64,000 nt of DNA from Proteus vulgaris (GTDB taxonomy: Bacteria > Pseudomonadota > Gammaproteobacteria > Enterobacterales > Enterobacteriaceae). Below the pieces are notes generated by a model. It was given only the letters and a program-made list of their open reading frames with translations. It searched no databases and was not told where the DNA came from. Within the stretch, counting starts at the first letter, position 1. Every line of letters begins with the position of its first letter. The stretch spans positions 2,579,501 to 2,643,500 of the forward strand of contig LR590468.1 of the NCBI GenBank assembly GCA_901472505.1, given 5' to 3'. Shown in pieces: positions 9,167-18,692 of this stretch. The translations under genes and the position numbers were made by a program.

Positions 9167-11245
9167 TTAGAATGTAAGAGTAGCGCCTAAGATAATATTA
9201 CGACCTGGTAAATACATTTCATCTTTAATATAAGAGGTACTGTCTTTCCCTTTTGCATCAAAGATATTATTAATCTTGGCATATAAGGTATAATCGGTGT
9301 TGTCTAAATAACCAATATATTCACTACCTAAACTAACCGTGTTATAAGCATCCGTAGGTGTTTCATACTCGGCTGTTTTATTCTGTTTTCCAAAATGATC
9401 AATACGGATTTGTCCCGTTAAGTTTCCTGAAAAATTATGTTTAATATAAGTACTTAATCGATAAGCCGGTATTCTTGGTATATTTCCTTTGTTATGAAGT
9501 AAATTTGCTCTGATATAATCACCAGAAATACCAATTAAGCTATCTTGGTTATAGTAATAATCAATATTTCCTTCTACACCTTTAAATTGTGCATCATGTT
9601 GAACATATTGTAATGAACGATAACCATTATTTAATTCAGCACCAGTAAACTTACCGTAAATATAATTATTGATACGATTGTAATAGGCACTCATATTAAA
9701 TTGAATATCGCCTGTTACTTTAGTTACTCCAATATCAATATTATTTGCGGTTTCTGCAGTTAAATTAGGATCGCCTTTTTCAATGGTTCTACTTGCGGCA
9801 TGAACACCATTCGCATAGAGCTCTTCTGCGACCGGTAATCTTTTTGTGTGTGATAGTGATAAATTTAAAAAATAGTCTTGTGTAAAATTCCAGGCTAATC
9901 CAGTAGAAATGGAAGATGCACTTTGTTTATTGGTTTTTTGAGTTTCTCTATTTAACAGTGATTGCCACTCTTGGCGAAATCCTAATTCATAGCGAAAATC
10001 ACCTAATTGATATTCTTCTAATAAAAAGAGTGAGTGATTTTTTGTTTTTGTTGCGGGGACATAAGCCTCTTCACCGTCAGCACTAAAATCACGTTGATTA
10101 AATTGCCCGCCAATAACACCATGCCAACCTAAAATAGGTTGATGAGTGAAAGAAAACCTTAATTCATCTCCTTTGTTTTTAAATTGGGTACTGACTTCAT
10201 GACCTTCTTTTTCATCATGCTGATAATCGGTTCTGGCTGCACTGAAACGTAGAGATTCAATACCAACAAATGGATTGTTTTTTTCACCACGTAGATCCCA
10301 TCGCTTACTCTCCATAATAATATAAGGAATACCATGTTCATGTTGTTCATCAGGGTATCCATGATTGTGATCATGATGATGATGGCCGACTAAAGGAGGG
10401 GTTATAGATGCGTGGTGGTGATCCTCATCGTGATCGTGAAAATGAGTATGACCAGGCAATCCATATCGACGATGTTGTTCGCCATAACCAATACCAATAT
10501 AACCGTCATCGAAGATCCAAGATGCGCCGATATTGGCCGATTGATTATCTTGATAAGAGCCAGCTAAACGGCTAGGTTCTCCTTGATGCAAGGAGGCTGG
10601 TTGTTTGTAATCGCTTTGATAACGTTTAGTGCCTTCAATACGCAACGCTAGATTATCTTGTCCTAATGTTAATCCGGCTGATCCTGTATTTCCTTTAGAA
10701 ACAGAATCGTACTGATACTGTAATTCTCCCTCGTAGCCTTTTTCAGGCACTGACATAGGAATTTTGCTATCAATCACATTAATTGCACCGCCTATTGTTC
10801 CTCCACCATAAAGTAATGTTGCAGGTCCTTTTAGTACTTCAATTCGCTGGCTTAAAAAGGGTTCGCTTGTGATTGCGTGATCTGCACCAATAGAGGAAAC
10901 GTCCATAAGATCACTGCCACTGTGTAATACCTTGACTCTATTCCCTGACAGCCCTCGAATAACGGGATGTACCGAACCGCCACCAAAAAAACTGGCATGA
11001 AAACCTGGCAAGGATGTCAACGTTTCAGCAATAGATGCACTACGATTAGCACGTAGATCCTCTTGTGTCAGAACCACAACGGGTATTGCCATTTTTTCTT
11101 GTGGTGTATGCAAAGGGGTCGAATAGACCTTTAATACATCAAAAGTCTGATTTTCTTTTTCCTTTATTGCAGAGTCTGCATTTACAAACAAAGAATAACT
11201 TATTGAAATAAAAAGTGTTGTATAACTAAAAATAGATTTTTTCAT
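9167..11245 (-). CDS. ZnuD-like zinc TonB-dependent receptor
   Basis: 692-residue outer-membrane receptor, intact. It has a signal peptide (ends near VNADSA), a plug with PVVVLTQEDL, VHPVIRGLSGNRVKVL and EVLKGPATLLYGGGTIGGAINVID, then a barrel ending in GATLTF. A surface loop around residues 270-310 is packed with histidine and aspartate (HTHFHDHDEDHHHAS, GHHHHDHNHG). This is the hallmark of ZnuD-type zinc receptors and a plausible metal trap. The promoter just upstream carries a Zur-like palindrome and there is a strong AGGAGG ribosome site. First gene of a two-receptor operon. Other metal or haem receptors share the fold, but the His-rich loop plus the Zur box make zinc most likely. Confidence 0.85.
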   Translation of the reverse strand: MKKSIFSYTTLFISISYSLFVNADSAIKEKENQTFDVLKVYSTPLHTPQEKMAIPVVVLTQEDLRANRSASIAETLTSLPGFHASFFGGGSVHPVIRGLSGNRVKVLHSGSDLMDVSSIGADHAITSEPFLSQRIEVLKGPATLLYGGGTIGGAINVIDSKIPMSVPEKGYEGELQYQYDSVSKGNTGSAGLTLGQDNLALRIEGTKRYQSDYKQPASLHQGEPSRLAGSYQDNQSANIGASWIFDDGYIGIGYGEQHRRYGLPGHTHFHDHDEDHHHASITPPLVGHHHHDHNHGYPDEQHEHGIPYIIMESKRWDLRGEKNNPFVGIESLRFSAARTDYQHDEKEGHEVSTQFKNKGDELRFSFTHQPILGWHGVIGGQFNQRDFSADGEEAYVPATKTKNHSLFLLEEYQLGDFRYELGFRQEWQSLLNRETQKTNKQSASSISTGLAWNFTQDYFLNLSLSHTKRLPVAEELYANGVHAASRTIEKGDPNLTAETANNIDIGVTKVTGDIQFNMSAYYNRINNYIYGKFTGAELNNGYRSLQYVQHDAQFKGVEGNIDYYYNQDSLIGISGDYIRANLLHNKGNIPRIPAYRLSTYIKHNFSGNLTGQIRIDHFGKQNKTAEYETPTDAYNTVSLGSEYIGYLDNTDYTLYAKINNIFDAKGKDSTSYIKDEMYLPGRNIILGATLTF

Positions 11246-11266
11246 ACCATTTATCCTCCTTGTTTT

Positions 11267-11294
11267 ATTATGTTATAACGTAACATTTTGTAAA
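11267..11294 (-). promoter_or_regulatory. Promoter with Zur-type operator for the zinc-receptor operon
   Basis: The palindrome ATGTTA-N5-TAACAT (11270-11286) lies 24 bases upstream of the ZnuD-like start codon. It resembles the core of enterobacterial Zur boxes. Read on the minus strand it is flanked by TTTACA (-35 candidate, 11289-11294) and CATAAT (-10 candidate, 11267-11272) with 16-bp spacing, so a bound repressor would cover the promoter. Identified by motif only. Confidence 0.7.
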
Positions 11295-11415
11295 TATTGT
11301 AAGTAAATATAATTATCATTAGCAAGTAATGATTTTTTAAAAACGATAAAAAATTTATAATTATTTGTAATTTAAGAATAAAAAAACAAAAAAGAGAATG
11401 TAAAAAAGAAGGAAT

Positions 11416-11437
11416 AAAAAGGCGCCATAATGGCGCC
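11416..11437 (-). terminator. Terminator after afuC
   Basis: GGCGCC-ATAAT-GGCGCC hairpin (11421-11437). On the minus strand it is followed by TTTTT (11416-11420). It lies 33 bases past the afuC stop codon. Confidence 0.75.
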
Positions 11438-11470
11438 CTGAAGAGAAATGATAAAATAGGGTAAAGGTGC

Positions 11471-12511
11471 TTATTCTAAAATAAACATACCATAAGGATG
11501 GATTTGGAGATAATAACTGTCGCCTACGTTAGGTTGAAGCTGTGTGGCATTGACTTGTAATAGCAAAGTTTGATTTTGCCATTCGACGGTTACCTCATAT
11601 TGAGGACCCATATAAGCTACATGCACGATTTTGCATTGCTGACAGGCTTCGCCTTGTTGAGATAAGGTGATCGCTTCAGGCCTAACACCGACTCTGACTT
11701 CTGTTTTAGTCGTATTAAACGTGTCTGGCTTTGGTAGGCGATATTGGAAAATATCAACATAATCAGCGCCTAATGTGGCTGGGAATAAGTTTGCATCTCC
11801 CATAAAACTGGCCATAAATTCAGACGCAGGTTGGCGATAAAGGGTTTGTGGAGATCCTAATTGCATTATCTTGCCTTTATTCATCACCAATACCATGTCA
11901 GAAACCGCAAATGCTTCACTTTGGTCATGGGTCACGTAAAGAGAAGTGATATTAAACTGTTGTTGTAATTCACGAATTTTCTCTCTCATGCTACGACGTA
12001 AATTTGCATCAAGGTTACTGAGTGGTTCATCAAAAAGCAGTACTTTAGGTTTTAAAATTAAGGCGCGAGCTAATGCAACACGTTGCTGTTGCCCACCCGA
12101 TATTTGGTCAACAAAACGGTCTTCAAATCCTGCTAAATCCACCAGCTCTAAAGCTTCTGTTACTCGTTGCTTGATTTCTGCTTTCGGGCGCCCGAGCATT
12201 TTTAACCCATAGCCAATATTTTCCCCTAATGACATATGAGGAAAAAGCGCATAAGACTGAAACACCATACAGATATCACGTTGTTGAATTGAGCGATCAG
12301 TCACATCTTCACCGTCGATAAAGATTTTACCTTCTGTGGGTTTTTCTAGTCCTGCGACTAAACGTAAAACGGTTGTTTTACCGCAACCAGAAGGCCCTAA
12401 TAATGAAACCATTTTACCTTGTGGAATAGACAAACTGAGCTCTTCAATAACCGTATTAGAGCCAAAACGCTTAACGACATTTTTCAGTTCAACGAAATGT
12501 TGTTGTGTCAT
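11471..12511 (-). CDS. afuC: ABC transporter ATP-binding subunit AfuC/FbpC type
   Basis: Cytoplasmic ATPase that drives the AfuAB importer. 346 residues. Walker [10 protein letters not shown] at 39-47, Q-loop at [13 protein letters not shown] signature near 137-143 (ISGGQQQ), Walker B VLLFDEP near 157, and H-loop histidine at about 195 (YVTHDQSEA). A C-terminal regulatory domain with [11 protein letters not shown] follows, as in the FbpC/AfuC and PotA groups. It closely matches E. coli and Actinobacillus AfuC. Annotated historically as ferric-iron transport, but AfuABC has been shown to carry sugar phosphates, and the upstream uhpABC genes favour that here. Last gene of the operon, 15 bases after afuB. 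Confidence 0.88.
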   Translation of the reverse strand: MTQQHFVELKNVVKRFGSNTVIEELSLSIPQGKMVSLLGPSGCGKTTVLRLVAGLEKPTEGKIFIDGEDVTDRSIQQRDICMVFQSYALFPHMSLGENIGYGLKMLGRPKAEIKQRVTEALELVDLAGFEDRFVDQISGGQQQRVALARALILKPKVLLFDEPLSNLDANLRRSMREKIRELQQQFNITSLYVTHDQSEAFAVSDMVLVMNKGKIMQLGSPQTLYRQPASEFMASFMGDANLFPATLGADYVDIFQYRLPKPDTFNTTKTEVRVGVRPEAITLSQQGEACQQCKIVHVAYMGPQYEVTVEWQNQTLLLQVNATQLQPNVGDSYYLQIHPYGMFILE

Positions 12512-12526
12512 GATTTATACTCCGTA

Positions 12527-14605
12527 TTACTGTGCATTTTTGGCTTTAGAGCGTGAAACACGGGCTTCGCCAATCAAATAGTCAAATAAGAAAATAATTG
12601 CCAACATCACGACGATTAAAATCGAGCCGTAGGCAATTGCGACGCCGTATTCACCGTCTTCAACACGGTTTAAAATATAAGCAGTTGCAACACGTGTATC
12701 AGGTGTAACAAGGAAGACAATGGCACTGACAGTAGTAATTGCACGCACAAAACTATAAATCAGCGCAGACAGAATAGCAGGGCGCAATAACGGTAATAGG
12801 ACATAGAAAATGGTTCTCATTGAATTTGCTCTCAAGCTTAAAGACGCTTCATCGAGAGATTTATCAATTTGTCCCAATCCCGCAATACCCGCACGTATCC
12901 CTACTGGCACATTACGCATTGTCATAGAGATAATCACAATCGCAGCAGTCCCTGTTAAATAGAACGGGGAGTCGTTAAACGCAAGAATATAAGAAACACC
13001 CGCAACGGTTCCTGGTACGGCGAAACAAAGCATTGTTGTGAACTCAATACTTTTCTTACCTTTAAAGTCTTGGCGCACAACGATATAGGCGATTAACAAT
13101 CCAAGAATAGCCGTAATAGGTGCTGCGATGCCGGCATATAACAAGGTATCCAATAACGAAGGCCATGCACCGTCACTCATTCCTTGACCAAATAACTTGA
13201 TAAAGTTATCAAGGGTTAAGGTGTAATCAACACCCCAGTTAACGGTAAAGCTACCGTAGAAAATACTGCCATATAATAAGATATTAAAGACAACCCAAAT
13301 ACCGAGAACGGTTGTTACAAAGGCAATCAATGACGATGGCAAAGGTTGAACATCACCACGATAAGATTTCCCTGATACGGTGACGTAAGAGCGTTTACCA
13401 ATCCACATATACTGCACACAGAACACTAATAGTGAGAATACTAAAAGTGAGGCACCTAATGTACTGGCGGATTGATAATCCAGTTGAGAGCCAGTGATAT
13501 AGAAATAAATCTGTGTGGCAATAACGTCAAAGTTACCTCCTAAAACCAGAGGATTACTAAAATCAGCAAGCGATTGCACAATAACAATTAAAAATGCATT
13601 AGCTAACGCTGGCTTAAGTAACGGTAAAAAGACGTTAAAGAAGGTTTGATAACGGTTGGCTCTTAAGGTGTAAGAGGCCTCTTCTAATGACGGGTGAATG
13701 GTTTTAATTGCACCATCTAAAATCATAAACGACATTGGTGTAAACGCGAGGACTTGTGCTAACCAAATACCTGTAAATCCATATAACCAGTTGGTATTTT
13801 CAAGGCCAGCATAAGTAGCGAGAAACTCTGTCACATAGCCAGAGCGTCCCATCATGAGTGTGACCCCTAAACCCACAACAAAAGGTGGTGTAACAATGGG
13901 TAAGATGGAAAATACACGGCCAATAATGGCAGAGCGCACCGCAATACGTGATGTGTAAATAGCTAGAATTAAACCAAAGAAAGTACAACCCATGCCGACC
14001 GCGATAGAAAGTGCGATAGAGTTCAGCATCACTTGTACAATATGGGCTTGGCTTAAAATGGCGATAAACTCAAATGGGGCAAAATTGCCTGCACTATCTT
14101 TAAACATCGGAATAAAAATAGCGATACTAGGGAAAATAATAAAGGCGCCAATCAAAGCAACAACGGTGATTAATGATCCAATAACGAAGCTATCACCGCC
14201 AAGCCATTCCAAGCGTGTTAAGGCGGTTTTCATGATCATTCCCAGTGAAATAAAGAGGATGATCGCAGAGTAACCTAAACCACGTCCTTCAAGTGTTGCG
14301 CTAACTATCGTAATAAAAGCACAAAGTAAGGCAAAACTCGCATCAAAATAGTGGCGAGAACGGTTTTCACGCTTAGGTGCGATTAATGGGCGAAAGAGCA
14401 GTAAACTCGGTAATACAAACCAGAGCCAACTAATATTGACGCTACTCCAGCCATAAGAGGTGAGCAATTCATCTGCTGTAGAATCTAAAAGACCGTAATC
14501 AAGGCTCCATGACGGCAGTAAAGCAAATGCCATCCAAGCAATTAGGATCCATAAAAATATGGGATCCCGCCTCTTTTTTTCAGGTAAAGCGAGTGTGTGA
14601 GACAT
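12527..14605 (-). CDS. afuB: ABC transporter permease AfuB (two-domain)
   Basis: 692-residue inner-membrane permease formed by two fused BPD-type halves, each with several membrane helices. The EAA-loop motif that docks on the ATPase appears twice: EEASYTLRANRYQTFFNVFLP in the first half and DEASLSLRANSMRTIFYVLLP in the second. The layout and length fit the FbpB/AfuB family. It is separated from the binding-protein gene afuA by a 74-base gap holding a hairpin, and is followed closely by afuC. With AfuA and AfuC it forms an importer, probably for hexose or heptose phosphates given the linked UhpABC sensor. Confidence 0.88.
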   Translation of the reverse strand: MSHTLALPEKKRRDPIFLWILIAWMAFALLPSWSLDYGLLDSTADELLTSYGWSSVNISWLWFVLPSLLLFRPLIAPKRENRSRHYFDASFALLCAFITIVSATLEGRGLGYSAIILFISLGMIMKTALTRLEWLGGDSFVIGSLITVVALIGAFIIFPSIAIFIPMFKDSAGNFAPFEFIAILSQAHIVQVMLNSIALSIAVGMGCTFFGLILAIYTSRIAVRSAIIGRVFSILPIVTPPFVVGLGVTLMMGRSGYVTEFLATYAGLENTNWLYGFTGIWLAQVLAFTPMSFMILDGAIKTIHPSLEEASYTLRANRYQTFFNVFLPLLKPALANAFLIVIVQSLADFSNPLVLGGNFDVIATQIYFYITGSQLDYQSASTLGASLLVFSLLVFCVQYMWIGKRSYVTVSGKSYRGDVQPLPSSLIAFVTTVLGIWVVFNILLYGSIFYGSFTVNWGVDYTLTLDNFIKLFGQGMSDGAWPSLLDTLLYAGIAAPITAILGLLIAYIVVRQDFKGKKSIEFTTMLCFAVPGTVAGVSYILAFNDSPFYLTGTAAIVIISMTMRNVPVGIRAGIAGLGQIDKSLDEASLSLRANSMRTIFYVLLPLLRPAILSALIYSFVRAITTVSAIVFLVTPDTRVATAYILNRVEDGEYGVAIAYGSILIVVMLAIIFLFDYLIGEARVSRSKAKNAQ

Positions 14606-14647
14606 AAATCCCCCGAGAGTAAATGTATTTATTATTATGAGAAAAAG

Positions 14648-14670
14648 AGAGCGAGAGGTTATCTCGCTCT
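14648..14670 (-). terminator. Intercistronic hairpin between afuA and afuB
   Basis: Perfect 9-bp stem AGAGCGAGA / TCTCGCTCT with a 5-base loop. On the minus strand it is followed by CTTTTTC. It lies between the binding-protein gene and the permease gene, so it probably attenuates read-through or protects the upstream mRNA, giving more AfuA than AfuB and AfuC. Confidence 0.6.
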
Positions 14671-14679
14671 GTTAATGAG

Positions 14680-15711
14680 CTATTTACCCATTTTTACTTC
14701 GGTTACCCATTTATTAATCAACTCTTTACGCACATCACTATCGCCATATTTATCCATGTCGTAGTTAATGAGTTTTAAGTCTGATAATTTTAGTGCCATT
14801 GGTGAAGATTCGGCCGTGGTATTGGTGAGAATTTGGTAAGATTTACCTTCTTTCCAGCTAATTTCTTGTGCTTCTTTTGAGAGTGTCCAGTCTACGAATA
14901 ATTTTGCATTATCCATATTACGGGCATTTTTAATGATACTGACTCCCCCGATTTCATAACCAGTACCTTCACAAGGTGAAATTAATTCAAGTGGGGCGCC
15001 ATTTTCAACTTCTAATGAGTAGTCATGTAAGAACCCAATACCAATGGCGGCTTCACCACGGGCGGCATTTCGTGCTGGGGCAATCCCTGACTTGGTGTAT
15101 TGTGAAATATTCGTATTAATTTTTTTCAGATAATCAAAGGCTTGCTCAGTACCCCATAACTGGTCAAAGGTTGCCAATGCGGTGTAAGCGGTTCCTGAGC
15201 TTTGAGGATCGGCAATTTGAATTTCACCTTTATATTCAGGTTTAATTAAATCTTTCCAACAAGTTGGAATAGCGATGCCTTTTTCTTTTAAGCGATCTTT
15301 ATTGACACCAAAACCTAAGATGCCGACATAAACCGCAGAAGAGTAGTTACCTTTACGTTTCGCGGGATCACGAAACTGTGGCATGATTTGATCAAGGTTA
15401 GGAGAGACATAAGGCTCTAACAGATCCATTTCACCCGCTTGTGAATGAGGATCCATCGTTCCGCCATACCAAACATCAGCTTGTGGGTTACGTTTTTCAG
15501 CTTCAATTTTAGCTAAAGTACTCCCTGAACCATTACGAACAAAGGTCGTTTTAACATCATATTTTTCGGCAAAGGCTTTTGTTTCGGCTTCACACATCGC
15601 ATTTGTCGCACTACAGTAAACCACTAAGCGACCTGCAGCATTTGTAGATAAGCTAACAGCAGAAAGTGCCAGGCCAGTAGCAACGAGTGTAGAGAGGGTT
15701 TTCAATTTCAT
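14680..15711 (-). CDS. afuA: Periplasmic sugar-phosphate/ferric binding protein AfuA
   Basis: 343-residue periplasmic solute-binding protein with a signal peptide cleaved near SLSTNAAG. Mature sequence starts RLVVYCSATN. Segments ETKAFAEKYDVKTTFVRNGSG, ADVWYGGTMDPH, and GEIQIADPQSSGTAYT match the AfuA branch of the FbpA-like binding proteins. AfuA of Actinobacillus and enteric pathogens binds glucose-6-P, fructose-6-P and sedoheptulose-7-P rather than iron. The coupling to uhpABC supports that ligand range here; this is inference. It begins 2 bases after the uhpC stop, so it is translated as part of the same transcript. Confidence 0.88.
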   Translation of the reverse strand: MKLKTLSTLVATGLALSAVSLSTNAAGRLVVYCSATNAMCEAETKAFAEKYDVKTTFVRNGSGSTLAKIEAEKRNPQADVWYGGTMDPHSQAGEMDLLEPYVSPNLDQIMPQFRDPAKRKGNYSSAVYVGILGFGVNKDRLKEKGIAIPTCWKDLIKPEYKGEIQIADPQSSGTAYTALATFDQLWGTEQAFDYLKKINTNISQYTKSGIAPARNAARGEAAIGIGFLHDYSLEVENGAPLELISPCEGTGYEIGGVSIIKNARNMDNAKLFVDWTLSKEAQEISWKEGKSYQILTNTTAESSPMALKLSDLKLINYDMDKYGDSDVRKELINKWVTEVKMGK

Positions 15712-15713
15712 GT

Positions 15714-17051
15714 TCAGAACCTTTTAAATGTGTCGTCATCGGAAAATGAAAGAGGGCCTACTAAATGCTCTTGTTTGCTGACATCAGCAATCAATAACGG
15801 CATTAGCAGAAGTCCCATTAAGGCCGCAGCACTGGTTAATAATGCGAACATCCCAGTCCAACCATAATGCGCCATGACCTGACTTAATGGCCAACCTGCC
15901 ATTGCTGCCCCTAAGTAGGCATACAATCCCAAGTAGCCAGTTACCGTGCCTGCTGCGTTTTTATGGCAATATTCTGTTGCAGCAAGCCCGATTAACATCT
16001 GTGGTCCGAACACGAAAAAACCGATACTAAAAAAGCAGGCTGCGAGCAGAGCATAATGATGAATTGGAATTAACCAAAGTGCTGCTACTGCGGTAAAGAG
16101 TCCGAGTGAAAACAGCAATATCATGGGTGCTCGTTGGCCTCGGAATAATAAATCCGAGCCCCAACCTGAACATAACGCCCCTAATAAACCACCCACTTCA
16201 AATAACGAGAGAATGGCATTAGCACTCAATAAGTTGGCGCCATGTGTTTCTGATAACCAGATATTTCCCCAATCGTTTATCGCCATACGTATGAGATAAA
16301 CCAAAATATAAGAAAATCCTAGCAACCAAATCATTCGGTTAAATAAAATGCTCTCTTTCAAAATAGTCAGCATCGGTTTGGGGGGAGAGGCTTGCTCTTG
16401 ACGTAATTCAAAAACATCGCGTCGCCACACACCGACAGTAGGCAATCCTTCTTCTACTGGTGTACCTTTTAACTGAACACAGAGCCATAACCCAATAATA
16501 ATGCCGATAATACCAGGTACAAGCAGTGCCACTTGCCAACTATAATGCGTCGCTAACCACGCTGTTAAAATGGGAAGACTCATCCCGCCAAGGTTGATTG
16601 AGATATTCCATAATCCCCACCAGAAACCGCGTTCATTGCGAGAATACCAGTGTGTTAACAACCTTGCACAAGGGGGCCAACCAAAACCTTGAAAGAAACC
16701 ATTTAATGCCCAGACCAAAAGTAGTGCAGGAAACGAAAGACAATAGGCAAAAATAATATTCATAATGCCTGTCATCACTAAACCCACACCCATAAACCAG
16801 CGGTATCCCCATTTGTCATGGAAAACACCAGAAACAAATTTAGATAAACCGTAAGTCAGATAAAACAAGCTGGCGAGCCAACCGATATCCCCTTTATCTA
16901 AATTCAATTCAATTTGCATAACAGGCATAACAAAGTTGACGCTTTTACGTGTGAGGTAGAAAGTGGCATAACCAATAATCATCGACAGCATTAAGTTTCT
17001 GCGCCAAAAGTTATAGGTCTTATTTATTGATGCCGAATTTTTACCTGACAT
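15714..17051 (-). CDS. uhpC: MFS membrane sensor for hexose phosphate
   Basis: 445-residue member of the organophosphate:Pi antiporter branch of the major facilitator superfamily with 12 predicted membrane helices. UhpC senses external glucose-6-phosphate and activates UhpB; it is a receptor more than a transporter. Family landmarks include FYLTRKSVNFVMP in helix 1, LSKFVSGVFHDKWG, GFFQGFGWPPCARLLTHWY and NISINLGGMSLPIL. UhpC and the transporter UhpT look alike. The position after uhpB and before a separate transporter (afuABC) supports UhpC, but a transport function cannot be ruled out by eye. Frame intact. Confidence 0.85.
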   Translation of the reverse strand: MSGKNSASINKTYNFWRRNLMLSMIIGYATFYLTRKSVNFVMPVMQIELNLDKGDIGWLASLFYLTYGLSKFVSGVFHDKWGYRWFMGVGLVMTGIMNIIFAYCLSFPALLLVWALNGFFQGFGWPPCARLLTHWYSRNERGFWWGLWNISINLGGMSLPILTAWLATHYSWQVALLVPGIIGIIIGLWLCVQLKGTPVEEGLPTVGVWRRDVFELRQEQASPPKPMLTILKESILFNRMIWLLGFSYILVYLIRMAINDWGNIWLSETHGANLLSANAILSLFEVGGLLGALCSGWGSDLLFRGQRAPMILLFSLGLFTAVAALWLIPIHHYALLAACFFSIGFFVFGPQMLIGLAATEYCHKNAAGTVTGYLGLYAYLGAAMAGWPLSQVMAHYGWTGMFALLTSAAALMGLLLMPLLIADVSKQEHLVGPLSFSDDDTFKRF

Positions 17052-17133
17052 AACATCCTCTTTGATGTTGCAAATGTAAAAAAAATGTCGCGAAAAAGAA
17101 TGAGATAAGGTTGTAGATGACTAAGACTTATTC

Positions 17134-18691
17134 TTAGTTTTCACTGTTTTCTTTTGAATTTGTGGGTAAGTTAACAATTATTTTCGTGCCGTGATGATTG
17201 ATCACTTCCCATTCTCCGCCTAAAGCGCGAATGCGCTCTTCAATGCCACGCAATCCAAAACCGCTACTTTGTTGTGTTGATAATGATGTGGGGAGCATAC
17301 CAATACCATTATCACTAATGATCAGTCTTAGGCGGTTTTTGTTTTGGGTTAACGAAACTTCAATATAGGTTGCGTTGGCATGTTTACTAATATTATTTAA
17401 TAACTCTTGTACTAAACGGTAGAGGGTAAAAATTATGGTTTCGTTTTCAGGCTCTTTATCTAATGAATAATTAAAATTACAGGTGATGCCATTATCATTG
17501 AAGGCAAATTCATTGATTAAATGGTGAAGGGCTTTTTCAAGAGACATTTCTTCTAAAACAGGTGGGCGCAATTGTCGGAGTAGTTGACGTGTAGATTGAT
17601 GAATTTGTAATGCTAGACGTTCTATTTGTTCACCAGTTTGTCGCGTTTTATCGTTATTGGCTGTTTTCTTCATTAGCATTGATTGAATTTGGATTGCGGT
17701 GATATTTTGTCCAATCTCATCATGTAATTCACGGGCAATCGCTTTTTTCACATCTTCTTCTGTATGAACCAGTTGCTCCATTAATTCACGTCTGGCTTGA
17801 AGTTCTTGCTCTAAACGTAATCGATAATGGCGTAAATTATGGGCTAATTGCTGTTGGCGGCTGATTGCTATCCCTAAACCAATGCCAATAATGGCTTGTG
17901 TAGTTAAGAACATTTCTAATTCACGTAAGTCATTAAATGCACCGTTTACTTGTCGAGCAAAGGTAATCATTAAGCTTCCGAGTAATGCCGATAATACGCC
18001 ACCTTGCCAGCCATAACGGTAGGCCATAAAGACGTTAGGAATAAAAACGAGAATAACTAATAAGCGCTCTATTTCAGGTGTTAAAAAAAAACTGAGCGCT
18101 TAATCCGATAAGGCAAAATAGAAATCCCCACATCAGTAAGGAGGTTCTTAGTGGTGGATCTGGGGTGCCATCAGCAATTAACGTTCGACTTTGTAATTCA
18201 CGAAGATACTCATAAAGTAAAAAAACAAAGGGCGCGAGCAAGATCCCTCCGGTGACGGAGGTTAGAAAAATTCCGCTGGTGGTATTAATAAAAAAGCCAA
18301 GCATAAAGGCTTGTAATAGGCTATTAAAGCCCACAGCACCAATTAGTAGGGTTAAGCGTTGCCAATAAAGCGGATACCGCCACCAAATGCGTTGAACTTC
18401 TAAGGCGATAATTAGGCTCAATAATGGGGAAAGATAAATAATAGCATGTGTAATTAACTGCTCTTGTGTTAGCCAGTAATAAAGTCCCCATTCAGCAAAC
18501 AACATCGGGAGCCAAAAGCGTCGCCAAAGCAAAATAATTAAAGCTAATCGCAAGCCTTGAGGTAAGAAAAGGGCGGCTTGTTGCCCATTCTTACTTAAAT
18601 AGAAACCAATTACCCAAAGTGATAGCCAAAGTAAAGAGTAGGTAAGTAATAAAAAGAGGGATTGAAGAAGAAAACGCAGTCCTCTTTTCAT
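17134..18691 (-). CDS. uhpB: Membrane sensor histidine kinase (frame interrupted once)
   Basis: Partner kinase of UhpA. The N-terminal half is a MASE1-like integral membrane domain with several hydrophobic helices. The C-terminal half is a HisKA_3 dimerisation domain with ARELHDEIGQNITAIQ (phosphorylated His in ELHDE) and a HATPase_c domain (VQELLNNISKHANAT, ISDNGIGM, GFGLRGIEERIRALGG). Translation breaks at a nine-base A run (18083-18091). Removing one base joins SAQFFL to TPEIERLLVILVFIPNVFMAYRYGWQ, matching E. coli UhpB and giving about 520 aa. The lesion is probably a sequencing error. It starts 1 base after uhpA. Confidence 0.88.
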
Positions 18692-18692
18692 G

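Noticed and set aside
11471..15711. Calling the ABC operon a ferric iron (fbpABC) transporter
   Set aside because: The name is historical; sequence matches AfuABC and the operon is headed by uhpABC, so a sugar-phosphate substrate is more likely.
15714..17051. Calling this gene uhpT rather than uhpC
   Set aside because: It directly follows the kinase gene uhpB, as uhpC does, and a separate transporter follows; the two families are similar, so some doubt remains.
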